From Alcaligenes faecalis (GTDB lineage Bacteria; Pseudomonadota; Gammaproteobacteria; Burkholderiales; Burkholderiaceae_B), in contig NZ_CP023667.1 in NCBI RefSeq assembly GCF_002443155.1, positions 3,906,001 through 3,970,000 on the forward strand: a DNA stretch of 64,000 nt, in the 5' to 3' direction. The first letter of the stretch is position 1; each line of letters starts with the position of its first letter. The notes below the pieces were generated by a model. That model saw only the letters and a program-made list of their open reading frames with translations, did not search any database and was not told the origin of the DNA. Both the position numbers and the translations under genes were made by a program. Shown one piece after another: positions 36,404 to 45,903 of this stretch.

Positions 36404-36862
36404 ATGGATAAAGCGTTTCAAGATTTTTATGCAGACAACTTCAGCCATTGCTACGGCTGCGGCAAACATAATCCCGACGGGCATCAGCTAAAGAGCTATT
36501 GGGACGGTGACGATACCGTGGCCCGCTACACACCCAAGCCAATTTACAGCGGGGGTGTGCCTAATCATGTGTACGGCGGTTTGATTGCTTCTTTGCTGGA
36601 CTGCCATGGCACCGCTTCCGCGGCAGCTTTCATCTATCGGGATTTGAGTATCGAGATGGGCACCAGCGAGGAGCCGATCCGTTGTGTGACTGCCTCCCTG
36701 AAAGTGGAGTTTCGGCGTCCTACCCCGATGGGGACGGAGCTGACGGTGCAGGGTAAGTTGCGTGAGCTGGATGGGCGCAAGGTCTGGGTAGACCTGTCGC
36801 TAAGCGCGAATGGCGAGGTCTGTGCAACGGGAGAAATGCTGGCGATCCGCTTCAAGGAATAA
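36404..36862 (+). CDS. PaaI-family hotdog thioesterase
   Basis: 152-aa hotdog-fold protein: NFSHCYGCGKHNPDGHQLKS at the N-terminus, GGVPNHVYGGLIASLLDCHG as the central helix, then TASLKVEFRRPTPMGTELTV. The Cys-rich CYGCGKHNPDG start is common in a conserved thioesterase subgroup. CAGGGATC precedes the ATG at 36404. It follows amn after 147 bp on the same strand, possibly co-transcribed. Substrate unknown. Confidence 0.78.
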   Translation: MDKAFQDFYADNFSHCYGCGKHNPDGHQLKSYWDGDDTVARYTPKPIYSGGVPNHVYGGLIASLLDCHGTASAAAFIYRDLSIEMGTSEEPIRCVTASLKVEFRRPTPMGTELTVQGKLRELDGRKVWVDLSLSANGEVCATGEMLAIRFKE

Positions 36863-37030
36863 GCAGGTTTGTGAGGCCAGTAGACTGTAAAGAATGTCCT
36901 TAGCTTGTGTCGCGGATGTATAGCGCTTGTTTCTTCGAGGGTAACCCAGTGCTCGAAAGTACCCCCACACGGAGCTCCTAGGCTGGTGTTTTCATGGGGC
37001 TTTTTGGGTGGGAGCGATAGCCAGACAAGA

Positions 37031-37060
37031 AAAAACCGGGCCCATTCAGGCCCGGCTTTT
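37031..37060 (-). terminator. Rho-independent terminator of the first TRAP operon
   Basis: CCGGGCC-CATTCA-GGCCCGG, 7-bp GC stem. On the minus strand it is followed by a T-run (complement of the A-run at 37030-37035), 27 nt past the dctP stop. On the plus strand CTTTT follows, so it may also stop transcripts from the thioesterase side. Confidence 0.85.
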
Positions 37061-37081
37061 CGTCTTTCAATCCCAGGCTAA

Positions 37082-38107
37082 TTAGCGGCTCGCAGCAATC
37101 GCGTCGCGTGCTTTCTTCACCAGGTCTTCGCCGATGGTCTTGGTCCACTTCTCGACCACGCCTTCGGTTGCCTTGGCAAAGGCAGCATGCTGCTCAGGAG
37201 TTAGCGTAGTGACCTTCACGCCGTGTCCTTCGATCTCTTTGAGCAAGGCAGGATCTTCAGCGGTGATGCCGGTGCGGGCAATCACGATTTCACGTTTGCC
37301 GGCTTCAATAGCGGCTTCACGCACGATCTTCTGGTCTTCCTCGCTCCAGGATTTCCACACGTCACGGTTCACCACAAACACCAGTGGATCAGACACGTAG
37401 TTCCACAGGGTCAGGTATTGCTGCTGCACGTCGTACAGCTTGGCACCGGCGTAAATGGACAGGGGGTTTTCCTGGCCGTCTACGGCCTTATTAGCCAGTG
37501 CGGGTTGTGCATCCGCCCAGCTCATTTGCGTGGGGTTGGCACCCAGGGCGCTGAAGGTGTCCATGTACAAAGGTGAACCCACCACACGCAGTTTCAGGCC
37601 CTTCATGTCTTCAGGCTTGGTCACTTCGTGCTTGGAGTTGCTGAGCTGACGGAAACCGTTTTCACCCCAGGCCAGAGGCACTACACCGGCTTTCTCGATG
37701 TAGCCAAACAGGTCCTTGCCGACTTCGCCATTGATCAGGGCGTCAGTGGCTTTGGCGTCAGGTTGCAGGAATGGCAGGGAGAACAGGTTCAGCTGCTTGA
37801 TCTGGGGGGACCAGTTGATGGTCGAGCCCACGGCCATATCAATCATGCCCTGGCGAATGGCGGTGAACTCGCGCGTCTGGTCGCCTTGCACCAGCGAGGT
37901 GCCAGGGTAGATCTTGATATTGATGCGGCCATCGGTGCGCTCGCGCACCAGGTCAGACCAGATCACGGCGCCTTGGCCCCAGGGGAAGGTGGTGCCCACC
38001 ACGATGGACAGCTTGTACTCGGATTTGTAGGCGGCTTGCGCTGCCGGAACCACGGCCAATGTGGCGGCTGTGCATGCCAGAGCGGCCAGAATGTGACGTA
38101 ATTTCAT
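37082..38107 (-). CDS. TRAP transporter substrate-binding protein, DctP family (system 1)
   Basis: 341-aa periplasmic binding protein: signal peptide ending VVPAAQAA, then SIVVGTTFPWGQGAVIWSDL, INIKIYPGTSLVQGDQTREF, GMIDMAVGSTINWSPQIKQL, GLKLRVVGSPLYMDTFSALG (with the ligand-carboxylate Arg) and AVDGQENPLSIYAGAKLYDV. It delivers a carboxylate-type ligand to the DctQM pair encoded upstream on the same strand. Gene order dctQ-dctM-dctP reading the minus strand. Ligand unknown. Confidence 0.9.
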   Translation of the reverse strand: MKLRHILAALACTAATLAVVPAAQAAYKSEYKLSIVVGTTFPWGQGAVIWSDLVRERTDGRINIKIYPGTSLVQGDQTREFTAIRQGMIDMAVGSTINWSPQIKQLNLFSLPFLQPDAKATDALINGEVGKDLFGYIEKAGVVPLAWGENGFRQLSNSKHEVTKPEDMKGLKLRVVGSPLYMDTFSALGANPTQMSWADAQPALANKAVDGQENPLSIYAGAKLYDVQQQYLTLWNYVSDPLVFVVNRDVWKSWSEEDQKIVREAAIEAGKREIVIARTGITAEDPALLKEIEGHGVKVTTLTPEQHAAFAKATEGVVEKWTKTIGEDLVKKARDAIAASR

Positions 38108-38152
38108 GGGTCAGGTCTCCCTTTCTATGAGTTGTGTTGCAGTCTTGTGGTT

Positions 38153-39454
38153 TTAGTTAAAGCCCAGGTAGCGTGGCAGCCACAGGGCAATTTCGGGTTC
38201 TGCGATCACCAGCAGCATGGTCGAGCCCATACCCAGCAGTAGCCAGCCTACCCAGCGCAGGGTGCTTTCCATAGGGACGCCCGCGATACGGCAGGCCACC
38301 ATCAGGTTTACGGCGACTGGCGGGGTGAACTGGCCCAGGGCCACGTTCAAGGTCAGCAAGACACCGAACCAGACGGGATGCCAGCCAAAGTTGTAGGCAA
38401 TAGGCATGAACAGCGGCACAAAGATCAGGAAGATCGAAATGCCATCCAGGAACATGCCCAGCACAATCAGCATGACAATCATCAGCGCCAAAATGCCGTA
38501 CTCGCCCAGACCGGAATTGATGATGGCATTGGTGACAGGGTCAATAATGCTCAGGGTGGACAGAGCCCAGGCAAAAATACCGGCCAGCGCCACGACCATC
38601 ATGATGACGGCTGATAATTCGGCGGCTTCCCGCAGGATCAAAAACAGATCGCGGAACTTGATGGTGCGATGGATGACCATGCCCACGAACAGGCCGTAGA
38701 ACACGGCCACAACCGCCGCTTCGGTGGGGGTGAACAGACCCAGGCGCATACCGCCCAGAATGATCACCGGCGCAATCAGGCCCCAGGCGGCTTCTCGCAG
38801 GCTGCGCCAGAAGGGTGGACGTGGCAGTTCGGCTTCGGCCAATCCCAGCTTGTGACGACGCGACAGCCAGATGGCCGGAATAATCAGGCCAATACCCGCC
38901 AGAATGCCGGGGAACATACCGGCCGCAAACAGCGCAGGTACGGAGGCCTCGGGCACCAGCACCGAGTAAATAATGAAGGCGATGGAGGGGGGAATCAGAA
39001 TGTCGGTGGCAGCACCCGCGCCCACAATACTGGCCGCAAAAGGACCGGGATAGCCCGCGCGTTTCATGGCGCCGATCATGACCGCGCCCACGGCGGCGGC
39101 GCAGGCCGGGCCGGAGCCGGAAATACCGCCCAGGAACATGGCCACGCCAATGGCAACGACGGGCAACATGCCAGGACCACGGCCAACCAGCGCTACGGCA
39201 AAGTTCACCAGACGGCTGGCCACGCCCGAGCGGTCAAAAATGGAGCCCACCAGCACAAACATGGGAATGGCCAGCAAAGGGTATTTGGCCAGACCGGCGT
39301 AAAAGCTTTGCGGCACGGCCATCAGGCCAAACCAGTGCGTATCCAGGTTGGACATCAAAATGGCAAAGGCACCGCCTATACCCAGGGATACGCCAACGGG
39401 CACGCCCACCAGCATCAAACCAATGAAGATGACGAACAGCAACGTTGCAATCAT
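38153..39454 (-). CDS. TRAP transporter large permease, DctM family (system 1)
   Basis: 433-aa membrane protein with about 12 hydrophobic segments. Family signatures: PVGVSLGIGGAFAILMSNLD, YPLLAIPMFVLVGSIFDRSG, SGSGPACAAAVGAVMIGAMK, GAGAATDILIPPSIAFIIYS, GLFTPTEAAVVAVFYGLFVG and QFTPPVAVNLMVACRIAGVP. The ATG at 39454 overlaps the dctQ stop (ATGA); the longer in-frame start at 39541 lies inside dctQ. It is the main Na-dependent transport subunit. Confidence 0.92.
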   Translation of the reverse strand: MIATLLFVIFIGLMLVGVPVGVSLGIGGAFAILMSNLDTHWFGLMAVPQSFYAGLAKYPLLAIPMFVLVGSIFDRSGVASRLVNFAVALVGRGPGMLPVVAIGVAMFLGGISGSGPACAAAVGAVMIGAMKRAGYPGPFAASIVGAGAATDILIPPSIAFIIYSVLVPEASVPALFAAGMFPGILAGIGLIIPAIWLSRRHKLGLAEAELPRPPFWRSLREAAWGLIAPVIILGGMRLGLFTPTEAAVVAVFYGLFVGMVIHRTIKFRDLFLILREAAELSAVIMMVVALAGIFAWALSTLSIIDPVTNAIINSGLGEYGILALMIVMLIVLGMFLDGISIFLIFVPLFMPIAYNFGWHPVWFGVLLTLNVALGQFTPPVAVNLMVACRIAGVPMESTLRWVGWLLLGMGSTMLLVIAEPEIALWLPRYLGFN

Positions 39455-39972
39455 GATTTGGCCTGCCAACGACGCACCCACATGCCCAGCAAACGCAGGC
39501 TCAGAGTAGTAGACAGGATGGGCAGCCACATGCTGTACCACCAGGTCGGGACACCAATGGACGGCGAGGTATCACCCCACTCGAACTCGTCCAGGGCCAT
39601 GCGGCCGGACAGAATGGCCATGCCGACAAAGAACAGCAGGCTCATGCCAATGCCAAACAGGGCCAGGCGGCGTTGACGACGCTGTGTGCCCGCATCGGCA
39701 AAGACTTCAATACGAATGTGCAAGTGGCGCACACAGGCGCTGGCACCGGCATTCATGGTCAGGACCACCAGCAGGAAGATGGAGATTTCCTCGGTCCAGG
39801 CAAAGGAGCTATCGGTCAGATAGCGCACAAACACGTTGGCAAAAGTAATTAATGCCAGGGCCGCCATGATCAGGACCGAAGCCCAGTCTTCTATTTGCAA
39901 GGGAATACGCAGGCCGGATTCGGCGGGCGAGGCGGCGTGATTATCAGGTGTATCTGTAGAACTTGAATCCAT
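39451..39972 (-). CDS. TRAP transporter small permease, DctQ family (system 1)
   Basis: 173-aa membrane protein with four hydrophobic segments and a polar Ser/Thr/Asp-rich N-terminus. Visible: EDWASVLIMAALALITFANV, FVRYLTDSSFAWTEEISIFL (the DctQ WTEE motif) and SACVRHLHIRIEVFADAG. The ATG at 39972 was chosen; a TTG seven codons upstream is possible, and no strong ribosome-binding site is seen for either. First gene of the TRAP operon. Confidence 0.88.
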   Translation of the reverse strand: MDSSSTDTPDNHAASPAESGLRIPLQIEDWASVLIMAALALITFANVFVRYLTDSSFAWTEEISIFLLVVLTMNAGASACVRHLHIRIEVFADAGTQRRQRRLALFGIGMSLLFFVGMAILSGRMALDEFEWGDTSPSIGVPTWWYSMWLPILSTTLSLRLLGMWVRRWQAKS

Positions 39973-40301
39973 GAGATCTGTCAGATTTGGCAATAAAGCT
40001 ACATGCTAGCGGTCAAAGACGGGGCTGGCAGTGAGTAATTTCCCCCGGTGCAAACGCACCCTTGGGCCTTGTTTGGCCTGGGGAGAGACGATAGGGATTT
40101 GGGGGCGAGGGCACACGCAATAGGGGGGTGGTGCTTCGCCTAGCTGATGAGGTGTAAAACCTGGCCCGGCACGACAGATGGGCCTGTGTGTGGCGCTCTG
40201 AGAGGCCCGACTGGGGTGTTGCCGGGCTTGCTGTGCGGGTGATTAGCAAGGGTGCAGGCTGCCGGTGGGGCAGCCTGGGCTAATGCAAGCTGGGGGACAG
40301 C
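39973..40301. other. Intergenic region with no gene seen
   Basis: About 330 bp between the TRAP operon start and the SET-domain gene end. It is GC-rich, with G/C runs but no convincing hairpin, RNA or coding frame. It should hold the promoter of the TRAP operon near 39980-40050. Confidence 0.5.
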
Positions 40302-41102
40302 TTACTCTTTTTTACGGTCCTTTTTCCCTTTTTTGCCTTCTTTGTCCTTTTTGGACGCTTTTTTGTCTTTATTTTTATCTTTGTTTTTGGCTTTGTCTTT
40401 TTTCTTCTTTTTGCCTTTCTTGTCTTTTTTGTCTTTGGAGCGTGCAGACTCGTTATCGTCGTCCGTGTCCGCGTCTTTATCCTGATCGGACTCGCCCTTT
40501 TCTGCCTGCTTATTGGCAGCGGCTTTCAGATCAGCGGTTTTTTGTTTGGATGAAACCGGCGTTGTACGGGCTTGCTCCATTTCTGCATCCAGCTCGGCAG
40601 CCACTTCACGCAGCTCGTCTGCCACAGCCTGGGAGCGATCCGATTGCAGGGCAATCATGGTGCCACGGCATTGGGCAGCGCCACACAGACAGCGATAGTT
40701 CTGCTTGAGCTCCTCGGTAATTTCATCGTCGATGACCAGCGAGTAGTCGTACAAAAGCTCTTCCCCGGCGGGAATATCGCGCATGGCCACAATAAACACG
40801 CGTGATCCGTCCACGTTCTCGTGACCCTCACAGTTGGGGGCGCAAGAGTGGTTGATCCAGCGCGAGTCATTGCCGCCCTGACCACCGTCCACAATTTTGC
40901 CGTTGCTCAAGGCAAAGAAAAACGTGTGAAAAGGCTCGTCCGGATTGACCGGGAACAGGGCATCGGCTTGTTCGGGTGTCAGCCGCTTGCCTGCGTATTG
41001 CAGGATGCGAGTTCCGGCAGGAATATCGCGTAGCGCAAAGACGCCATTGCCGTGCAGTTTGGACGGTTTGACGACGTGCCAGGGTTGGCGTTGAGTGACC
41101 AT
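40302..41102 (-). CDS. SET-domain protein lysine methyltransferase with lysine-rich tail
   Basis: 266-aa protein with a eukaryote-like SET domain in residues 1-150. Seen are GNGVFALRDIPAGTRILQYA, the NHSC motif at 84-87 within DSRWINHSCAPNCEG, the GEELLYDYS tyrosine motif at 113-121 and a post-SET-like cysteine cluster (CLCGAAQC, Cys138/140/145). A linker with an acidic stretch (201-218) leads to an extremely basic tail: 26 of the last 46 residues are Lys. The tail resembles histone-like nucleic-acid-binding tails and may be the enzyme's own or a mimic substrate. It is divergent from the acetolactate-synthase-type gene, with starts 75 bp apart. Target unknown. Confidence 0.85.
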   Translation of the reverse strand: MVTQRQPWHVVKPSKLHGNGVFALRDIPAGTRILQYAGKRLTPEQADALFPVNPDEPFHTFFFALSNGKIVDGGQGGNDSRWINHSCAPNCEGHENVDGSRVFIVAMRDIPAGEELLYDYSLVIDDEITEELKQNYRCLCGAAQCRGTMIALQSDRSQAVADELREVAAELDAEMEQARTTPVSSKQKTADLKAAANKQAEKGESDQDKDADTDDDNESARSKDKKDKKGKKKKKDKAKNKDKNKDKKASKKDKEGKKGKKDRKKE

Positions 41103-41176
41103 GGGGAATCAGCCTGTAAAAGGGGATAAACTGGACGGCGATCTCTATCTTACAAAACATGCAGGGCTACGCAACC

Positions 41177-42928
41177 ATGTCACTTGAAACGACCGCCCAC
41201 AACGGCGCGCAAATCTTGCTCGAAACCTTGATCGCTCAGGGTGTAGATACCATTTTTGGTTATCCTGGCGGAGCGGTGTTACCGCTCTATGATGCTCTTC
41301 ATGCACAACCGCGAATTCGTCATATTCTGGTCCGTCACGAGCAAGCAGCCGTACATGCGGCCGAAGGCTATGCACGCAGCACCGGCAAACCTGGCGTGGT
41401 GCTGGTGACATCGGGCCCTGGTATGGCCAATACCACCTCCGGTTTGCTCGATGCCTTGTGTGATTCTATTCCTGTCCTGTGTATTAGTGGTCAAGTAGCG
41501 ACCACCGCAATTGGTACCGCTGCGTTCCAGGAGTGTGATGCGATTGGCATTTCCCGCCCTGTGACCAAGTGGAATGCCCAGGTTCGTCGCATTGAAGACG
41601 TGGCCTCCCTGACGGCCAAGGCCTTGCGCCTGTGTACCCAGGGCCGCCCTGGCCCGGTGCTGCTGGACTTCCCCAAAGATATTCAGATCGCCACCCTGCC
41701 CGCTGCCAGCAGCGAGGCTCCAGTCCAGGAAGAGGCCGACAGCCTCTTGGCTCCTGCCGCTCCGGCCCCTGCGCAGGAAGCGGCGATCAAACGCGCGGCT
41801 GCCATGATTGCGCACGCTCGTCGCCCCGTTTTTTACGGTGGTGGTGGCCTGATCAACTCCGGTGCCGATGCCAGCCATGCCTTCACCAGCCTGGTTCAGG
41901 AAACCGGCGCACCTTGTACGCTGACCTTGATGGGCTTGGGCGCTTACCCCGCACGGGATGAGCAGTTTGTGGGCATGTTGGGCATGCACGGCACGCTGGA
42001 AGCCAATCTGGCCATGCACCATGCGGATCTGATTATCTGTGTAGGTGCTCGTTTCGACGACCGCATTACCGGCCGTCTGTCTGATTTCTGCCCGCATGCC
42101 AGCAAGATTCATATTGATATCGACCCCGGCTCCATCGACAAGGTGGTGCGTGCCGATGTGGCTCTGGTGGGCGATTGCTATCCCCTGCTGCGCGCCCTGC
42201 GCAAAGAGCTGTCGCACCACGAATTGCCTGAAGGTCGCTTGAATGACTGGTGGCAGCGTATTGGCGTGTGGCGTGCGCAAGAGTGCTTGAAGGTCACTCC
42301 GCGCAGCGATGCAATTTTGCCGCAGCATCTGCTGGAACGCCTGGATGCGCACCTGGAAGGCCGTGATGCCATCGTGTCTACCGATGTAGGCCAGCACCAG
42401 ATGTGGGCGGCGCAATACATCAAGTTTGATCGCCCTCGCCGTTGGCTGACCTCGGGTGGAGCCGGCACCATGGGTTACGGCGTGCCGGCCGCTTTTGGGG
42501 CGCAGATTGCGCATCCGGACAAGCTGGTAGTGTGCGTCAGTGGTGACGCTTCGGTGCTGATGAATATTCAGGAACTGGCCAGCGCCGTGCAGCATCGCAC
42601 GCCGATCAAGGTGATTCTGTGCAATAACCGTCACATGGGGATGGTGCGGCAGTGGCAAGAGCTGATTCACGATGGCCGCTACAGCCACAGCTATAACGAA
42701 GCCATGCCGGATTTTGTGGCCTTGTCGCGCGCCTTTGGCTGGGAAGCCGAACGCGTGGAGCACCCCGATCAGCTGGATGCGGCGCTGGAGCGCTGCTTGG
42801 CTCATGACGGCCCCTTCTTCCTGAACGTGGAAGTGCTGGCGCTGGAAAACTGTTTCCCCATGATGCCAGCGGGCTATGGCCATCAACAGGTCATGCTGTC
42901 CGAAGATAACTGGTACGTAGAAGAATAA
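41177..42928 (+). CDS. Acetolactate synthase large subunit-type ThDP enzyme
   Basis: 583-aa thiamine-diphosphate enzyme of the acetohydroxyacid synthase family: [15 protein letters not shown] and [19 protein letters not shown] (catalytic Glu), [20 protein letters not shown], the [18 protein letters not shown] loop, FAD-type middle domain ([20 protein letters not shown]) and the ThDP motif [20 protein letters not shown] to CNN. It condenses pyruvate-type 2-oxoacids. The ATG at 41177 starts the conserved part; one at 41159 is possible. No small regulatory subunit (ilvN/ilvH) follows; instead a TRAP transporter does, so it may be a second or catabolic copy rather than the main biosynthetic enzyme. 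Confidence 0.85.
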   Translation: MSLETTAHNGAQILLETLIAQGVDTIFGYPGGAVLPLYDALHAQPRIRHILVRHEQAAVHAAEGYARSTGKPGVVLVTSGPGMANTTSGLLDALCDSIPVLCISGQVATTAIGTAAFQECDAIGISRPVTKWNAQVRRIEDVASLTAKALRLCTQGRPGPVLLDFPKDIQIATLPAASSEAPVQEEADSLLAPAAPAPAQEAAIKRAAAMIAHARRPVFYGGGGLINSGADASHAFTSLVQETGAPCTLTLMGLGAYPARDEQFVGMLGMHGTLEANLAMHHADLIICVGARFDDRITGRLSDFCPHASKIHIDIDPGSIDKVVRADVALVGDCYPLLRALRKELSHHELPEGRLNDWWQRIGVWRAQECLKVTPRSDAILPQHLLERLDAHLEGRDAIVSTDVGQHQMWAAQYIKFDRPRRWLTSGGAGTMGYGVPAAFGAQIAHPDKLVVCVSGDASVLMNIQELASAVQHRTPIKVILCNNRHMGMVRQWQELIHDGRYSHSYNEAMPDFVALSRAFGWEAERVEHPDQLDAALERCLAHDGPFFLNVEVLALENCFPMMPAGYGHQQVMLSEDNWYVEE

Positions 42929-42935
42929 GGTGCCC

Positions 42936-42973
42936 GGCTGGGACACAGGCGTAAAAACCCCTATGTCCCAGCC
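42936..42973 (+). other. Stem-loop between the acetolactate-synthase-type gene and TRAP system 2
   Basis: GGCTGGGACA pairs with TGTCCCAGCC (10 bp, perfect) around an 18-nt loop holding a short A-run, starting 8 nt after the stop. There is no T-run downstream; it may mark the mRNA 3' end or attenuate read-through into dctP. Confidence 0.5.
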
Positions 42974-43023
42974 CGAGCACTGCGCATTAAATACACTGAT
43001 CCATTCAGACAGGAGGGGCATGC

Positions 43024-44004
43024 ATGATGTACCGTCACATGAAGAACCGTCTTTTGGCCGCGGGTTTGATGCTGGGTTTAGGCCTGGCTGCGGGAGCGGC
43101 TACGGCTCAAACGTCCTTGAAGTTGGCCTACGCCTTGTCCACCAGCTCTCACTATGGTGCGGGTGCAAAGGCCTTTGCCAGTGCCTTGGAAAAGGATGGC
43201 AATTACACCATCGAGGCCTTCCCCAACAGCGCCCTGGGTGGCGAGCGTGAAGTCATTGAAGGCCTGCAACTGGGCACAATTGATCTGGCCATTGTCTCTA
43301 CCGGCGCAACCCTGAACTTTGTGCCCAAGACCGGCGTATTCGATATCCCTTTCCTGTTCCGTGATCTGCAACATGCCCGTCATGTGTTGGATGGCAAGAT
43401 CGGCCAGGACATGCTGGCTGAATTTCCCAAGCGCGGGATTGTGGCGCTGGCCTGGGGTGAGCAAGGTTTCCGTCACCTGACCAATAATGTGCGTCCTGTC
43501 ACTACCCCGGCGGATGCCAAGGGTTTGAAGATACGCACCACAGAAAACCCCATCCATATTGCGGCCTTCCGTGAAATCGGCATTCTGGCGACGCCTATGG
43601 CCTGGCCGGAAGTGGCGACGGCCTTGCAACAAGGCACTATCGACGGCCAGGAAAACCCCTTGTCCGTGATTGTGTCGGCCAAGCTGCCGCAGCTGCAAAA
43701 GTATCTGTCGCTGACTGCACACGTGTACGGCCCGGCCTTGGTGCTGATGTCTCCGGCGGTATATGACGGCCTGTCCGATCAGGACAAGCAGTTGATGAAA
43801 GATGCCGGCGTAACGGCTGCCCAGGCCATGCGTGACTACGTGGACGACATCGAGAAAACTGGCGTAGATGCCGTCAAGGCGGAAGGCATGCAGGTCAATA
43901 CGGTTGACCACGCGGCATTTGCCAAAGCGGTAGAGCCCGTCTATCCCCAGTACTACAAACAGTTCGGCCAGGAGCTGGTCGAGGCCATTCGTCAGACTCA
44001 GTAA
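43024..44004 (+). CDS. TRAP transporter substrate-binding protein, DctP family (system 2)
   Basis: 326-aa periplasmic binding protein with signal peptide ending GAATAQ, then LAYALSTSSHYGAGAKAFAS, YTIEAFPNSALGGEREVIEG, DLAIVSTGATLNFVPKTGVF, GLKIRTTENPIHIAAFREIG (ligand Arg) and TIDGQENPLSVIVSAKLPQL. AGGAGG stands 7 nt before the ATG at 43024. It differs from system 1 in the N-terminal region, so a different ligand is likely. First gene of dctP-dctQ-dctM on the plus strand. Confidence 0.9.
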   Translation: MMYRHMKNRLLAAGLMLGLGLAAGAATAQTSLKLAYALSTSSHYGAGAKAFASALEKDGNYTIEAFPNSALGGEREVIEGLQLGTIDLAIVSTGATLNFVPKTGVFDIPFLFRDLQHARHVLDGKIGQDMLAEFPKRGIVALAWGEQGFRHLTNNVRPVTTPADAKGLKIRTTENPIHIAAFREIGILATPMAWPEVATALQQGTIDGQENPLSVIVSAKLPQLQKYLSLTAHVYGPALVLMSPAVYDGLSDQDKQLMKDAGVTAAQAMRDYVDDIEKTGVDAVKAEGMQVNTVDHAAFAKAVEPVYPQYYKQFGQELVEAIRQTQ

Positions 44005-44016
44005 ACGGCGTTCATC

Positions 44017-44514
44017 ATGAAAGCGCTGCTGTCTGTGCTGGACAAGGGCCTGTTTCGTCTGGTGTCCTGGGTAACGCAGTTGCTGCTGCTCTCGGCAGTG
44101 GCAGCTGCGTTCTATCAAGTTATCGCCCGTTTTGTACTTCAGTCGCCCGCTGACTGGAGCGAGGCCTGGTCGCGTGCTGCCTTGATCTGGACGGTCATGC
44201 TGGGTCTGTGTCTGGCCCTGCGTCAGGGCGCCATGCTGAGCGTGGATGTGCTGCGACTTTGGGTCGGGCAGCGGGCACAGCATTGGCTGGATGTGGCCGT
44301 GCTGCTTGCTTGTCTGACCTTTTTCGGCCTGCTGACCTGGGTCGGCATTCAAATGACCTGGCGGGTACGGTTTCAGACCATGCCCAGCCTGGAGTGGTCC
44401 ATTTCCTGGGTGTATATTGCGATCCCGATTGGCGCTGTGCTGGCCATTCTAGGATTGCTGGCCCGTTGGCTGGAAAAACCGGCACCCGCTGTGGTGGATA
44501 ACACGCAGCTCTAA
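44017..44514 (+). CDS. TRAP transporter small permease, DctQ family (system 2)
   Basis: 165-aa membrane protein with four hydrophobic segments. Visible: VTQLLLLSAVAAAFYQVIAR, FVLQSPADWSEAWSRAALIW (the DctQ W-S-E-A/W-T-E-E region) and LALRQGAMLSVDVLRLWVG. It starts 12 nt after the dctP stop and precedes dctM by 82 nt. Confidence 0.88.
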   Translation: MKALLSVLDKGLFRLVSWVTQLLLLSAVAAAFYQVIARFVLQSPADWSEAWSRAALIWTVMLGLCLALRQGAMLSVDVLRLWVGQRAQHWLDVAVLLACLTFFGLLTWVGIQMTWRVRFQTMPSLEWSISWVYIAIPIGAVLAILGLLARWLEKPAPAVVDNTQL

Positions 44515-44596
44515 TTCAAGACCTGATTCCGTGCCTGTAAAGCACCGCCGCACTCTGGATGCCTGGCTGGCATCTGTTTAGACCGGAGACCGTATC

Positions 44597-45874
44597 GTGC
44601 CCCAGATCATGCTTGTGTCCATGCTGCTGTTCTTTGTATTGACGGTGCCCGTGGCCATTGCCGTGGGGCTGGCCAATATGGCGGGGGTAGCGTGGGAGGG
44701 GCGCATGACGTTTCTGGTCATCGCCCAGCAACTGTACGCAGCCCTGGACAAATACCCTCTGGTGGCGGTGCCTTTCTTCATCCTGGCGGGTAACTTGATG
44801 GAATCGGGCGGCATGTCCAACCGTATGGTGGAGTTTGCCAAAAGCCTGGTCGGTGGTGTGCAGGGTGGTCTGGCGTGCAGCTGTGTGCTGACCTGCATGA
44901 TTTTTGCGGCTGTGGCTGGCTCGAGTGTGGCAACAACCTTTGCGGTGGGGGCGATTCTGATTCCTGCCATGGTCCGGCATGGCTACCCGGCACCGTTCGC
45001 GGCGTCCTTGCAGGCTTCAGCGGCGGAGCTGGGGGTGATTATCCCGCCGTCCATTCCCATGATTCTGTTCGCTGTATCCACAGACACGTCGGTGGGCGAG
45101 CTGTTTGTTGCGGGTATTGGTCCTGGCTTGTTGATCGGCGGCGCTTTGATGATTTATGTGTGGTTGTACGCACGTCGTCATGGTTTGGGTTTGCAGGATG
45201 GTGTGGGCCGTCTGAGCGTTTGGACGGCCTTTCGTCAGGCGTGGCTGGCCTTGCTGATGCCGGTGATTATTCTTGGCGGAATTTACGGGGGTATTTTTAC
45301 GCCTACCGAGGCTTCGGCTGTGGCGGTAGTCTATGCCTTGATCGTCAGCATGTTTATTTACCGCAGTGTTAAATGGGGCGATTTGTCCAAAGTACTGCAT
45401 CGTTCCGTGGTGTCCACGGCGGTGATCATGTTCATCATTGCCAATGCGGGGGTGTTTGGCTTCTTGCTTAATCGCACCGGCATTCCGGCTGCCATGGGGA
45501 TCTGGCTGGGGGAACTGTTCAGCAGCCCGATGATGTTCTTGCTGGGCGTGAACGCGGCCTTGTTTGTGGTGGGCATGTTCGTCGAGACTTCCGCCTCGAT
45601 TGTGGTGCTGGCTCCGCTCTTGCTGCCGGTAGCGGTGCAGTTTGGGATTGATCCGGCGCATTTTGGCATCATCATGGTGGTCAATTTGGCGCTGGGAATG
45701 GTGACTCCGCCCTTTGGGGTGAACCTGTTTGCGGCGTGTTCAGTAGCCGGAATTTCTTTGGAAAAACTGATACGTCCCCTGCTGCCTTTTGTCGTTGTCA
45801 TCCTGGCCTGCTTGATGCTGATCAGCTATGTGCCAGAAGTCAGTTTGTGGGCGCGAGACCTGGTGTACCGTTGA
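44597..45874 (+). CDS. TRAP transporter large permease, DctM family (system 2)
   Basis: 425-aa polytopic membrane protein: VAIAVGLANMAGVAWEGRMT, YPLVAVPFFILAGNLMESGG, AAVAGSSVATTFAVGAILIP, AELGVIIPPSIPMILFAVST, GGIFTPTEASAVAVVYALIV and GMVTPPFGVNLFAACSVAGI. The GTG at 44597 is used, with GGAG 8 nt upstream. It completes the second TRAP system. Confidence 0.92.
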   Translation: MPQIMLVSMLLFFVLTVPVAIAVGLANMAGVAWEGRMTFLVIAQQLYAALDKYPLVAVPFFILAGNLMESGGMSNRMVEFAKSLVGGVQGGLACSCVLTCMIFAAVAGSSVATTFAVGAILIPAMVRHGYPAPFAASLQASAAELGVIIPPSIPMILFAVSTDTSVGELFVAGIGPGLLIGGALMIYVWLYARRHGLGLQDGVGRLSVWTAFRQAWLALLMPVIILGGIYGGIFTPTEASAVAVVYALIVSMFIYRSVKWGDLSKVLHRSVVSTAVIMFIIANAGVFGFLLNRTGIPAAMGIWLGELFSSPMMFLLGVNAALFVVGMFVETSASIVVLAPLLLPVAVQFGIDPAHFGIIMVVNLALGMVTPPFGVNLFAACSVAGISLEKLIRPLLPFVVVILACLMLISYVPEVSLWARDLVYR

Positions 45875-45903
45875 TGAATTGTCTGCTTTCCTGAGCGCTG
45901 TTC

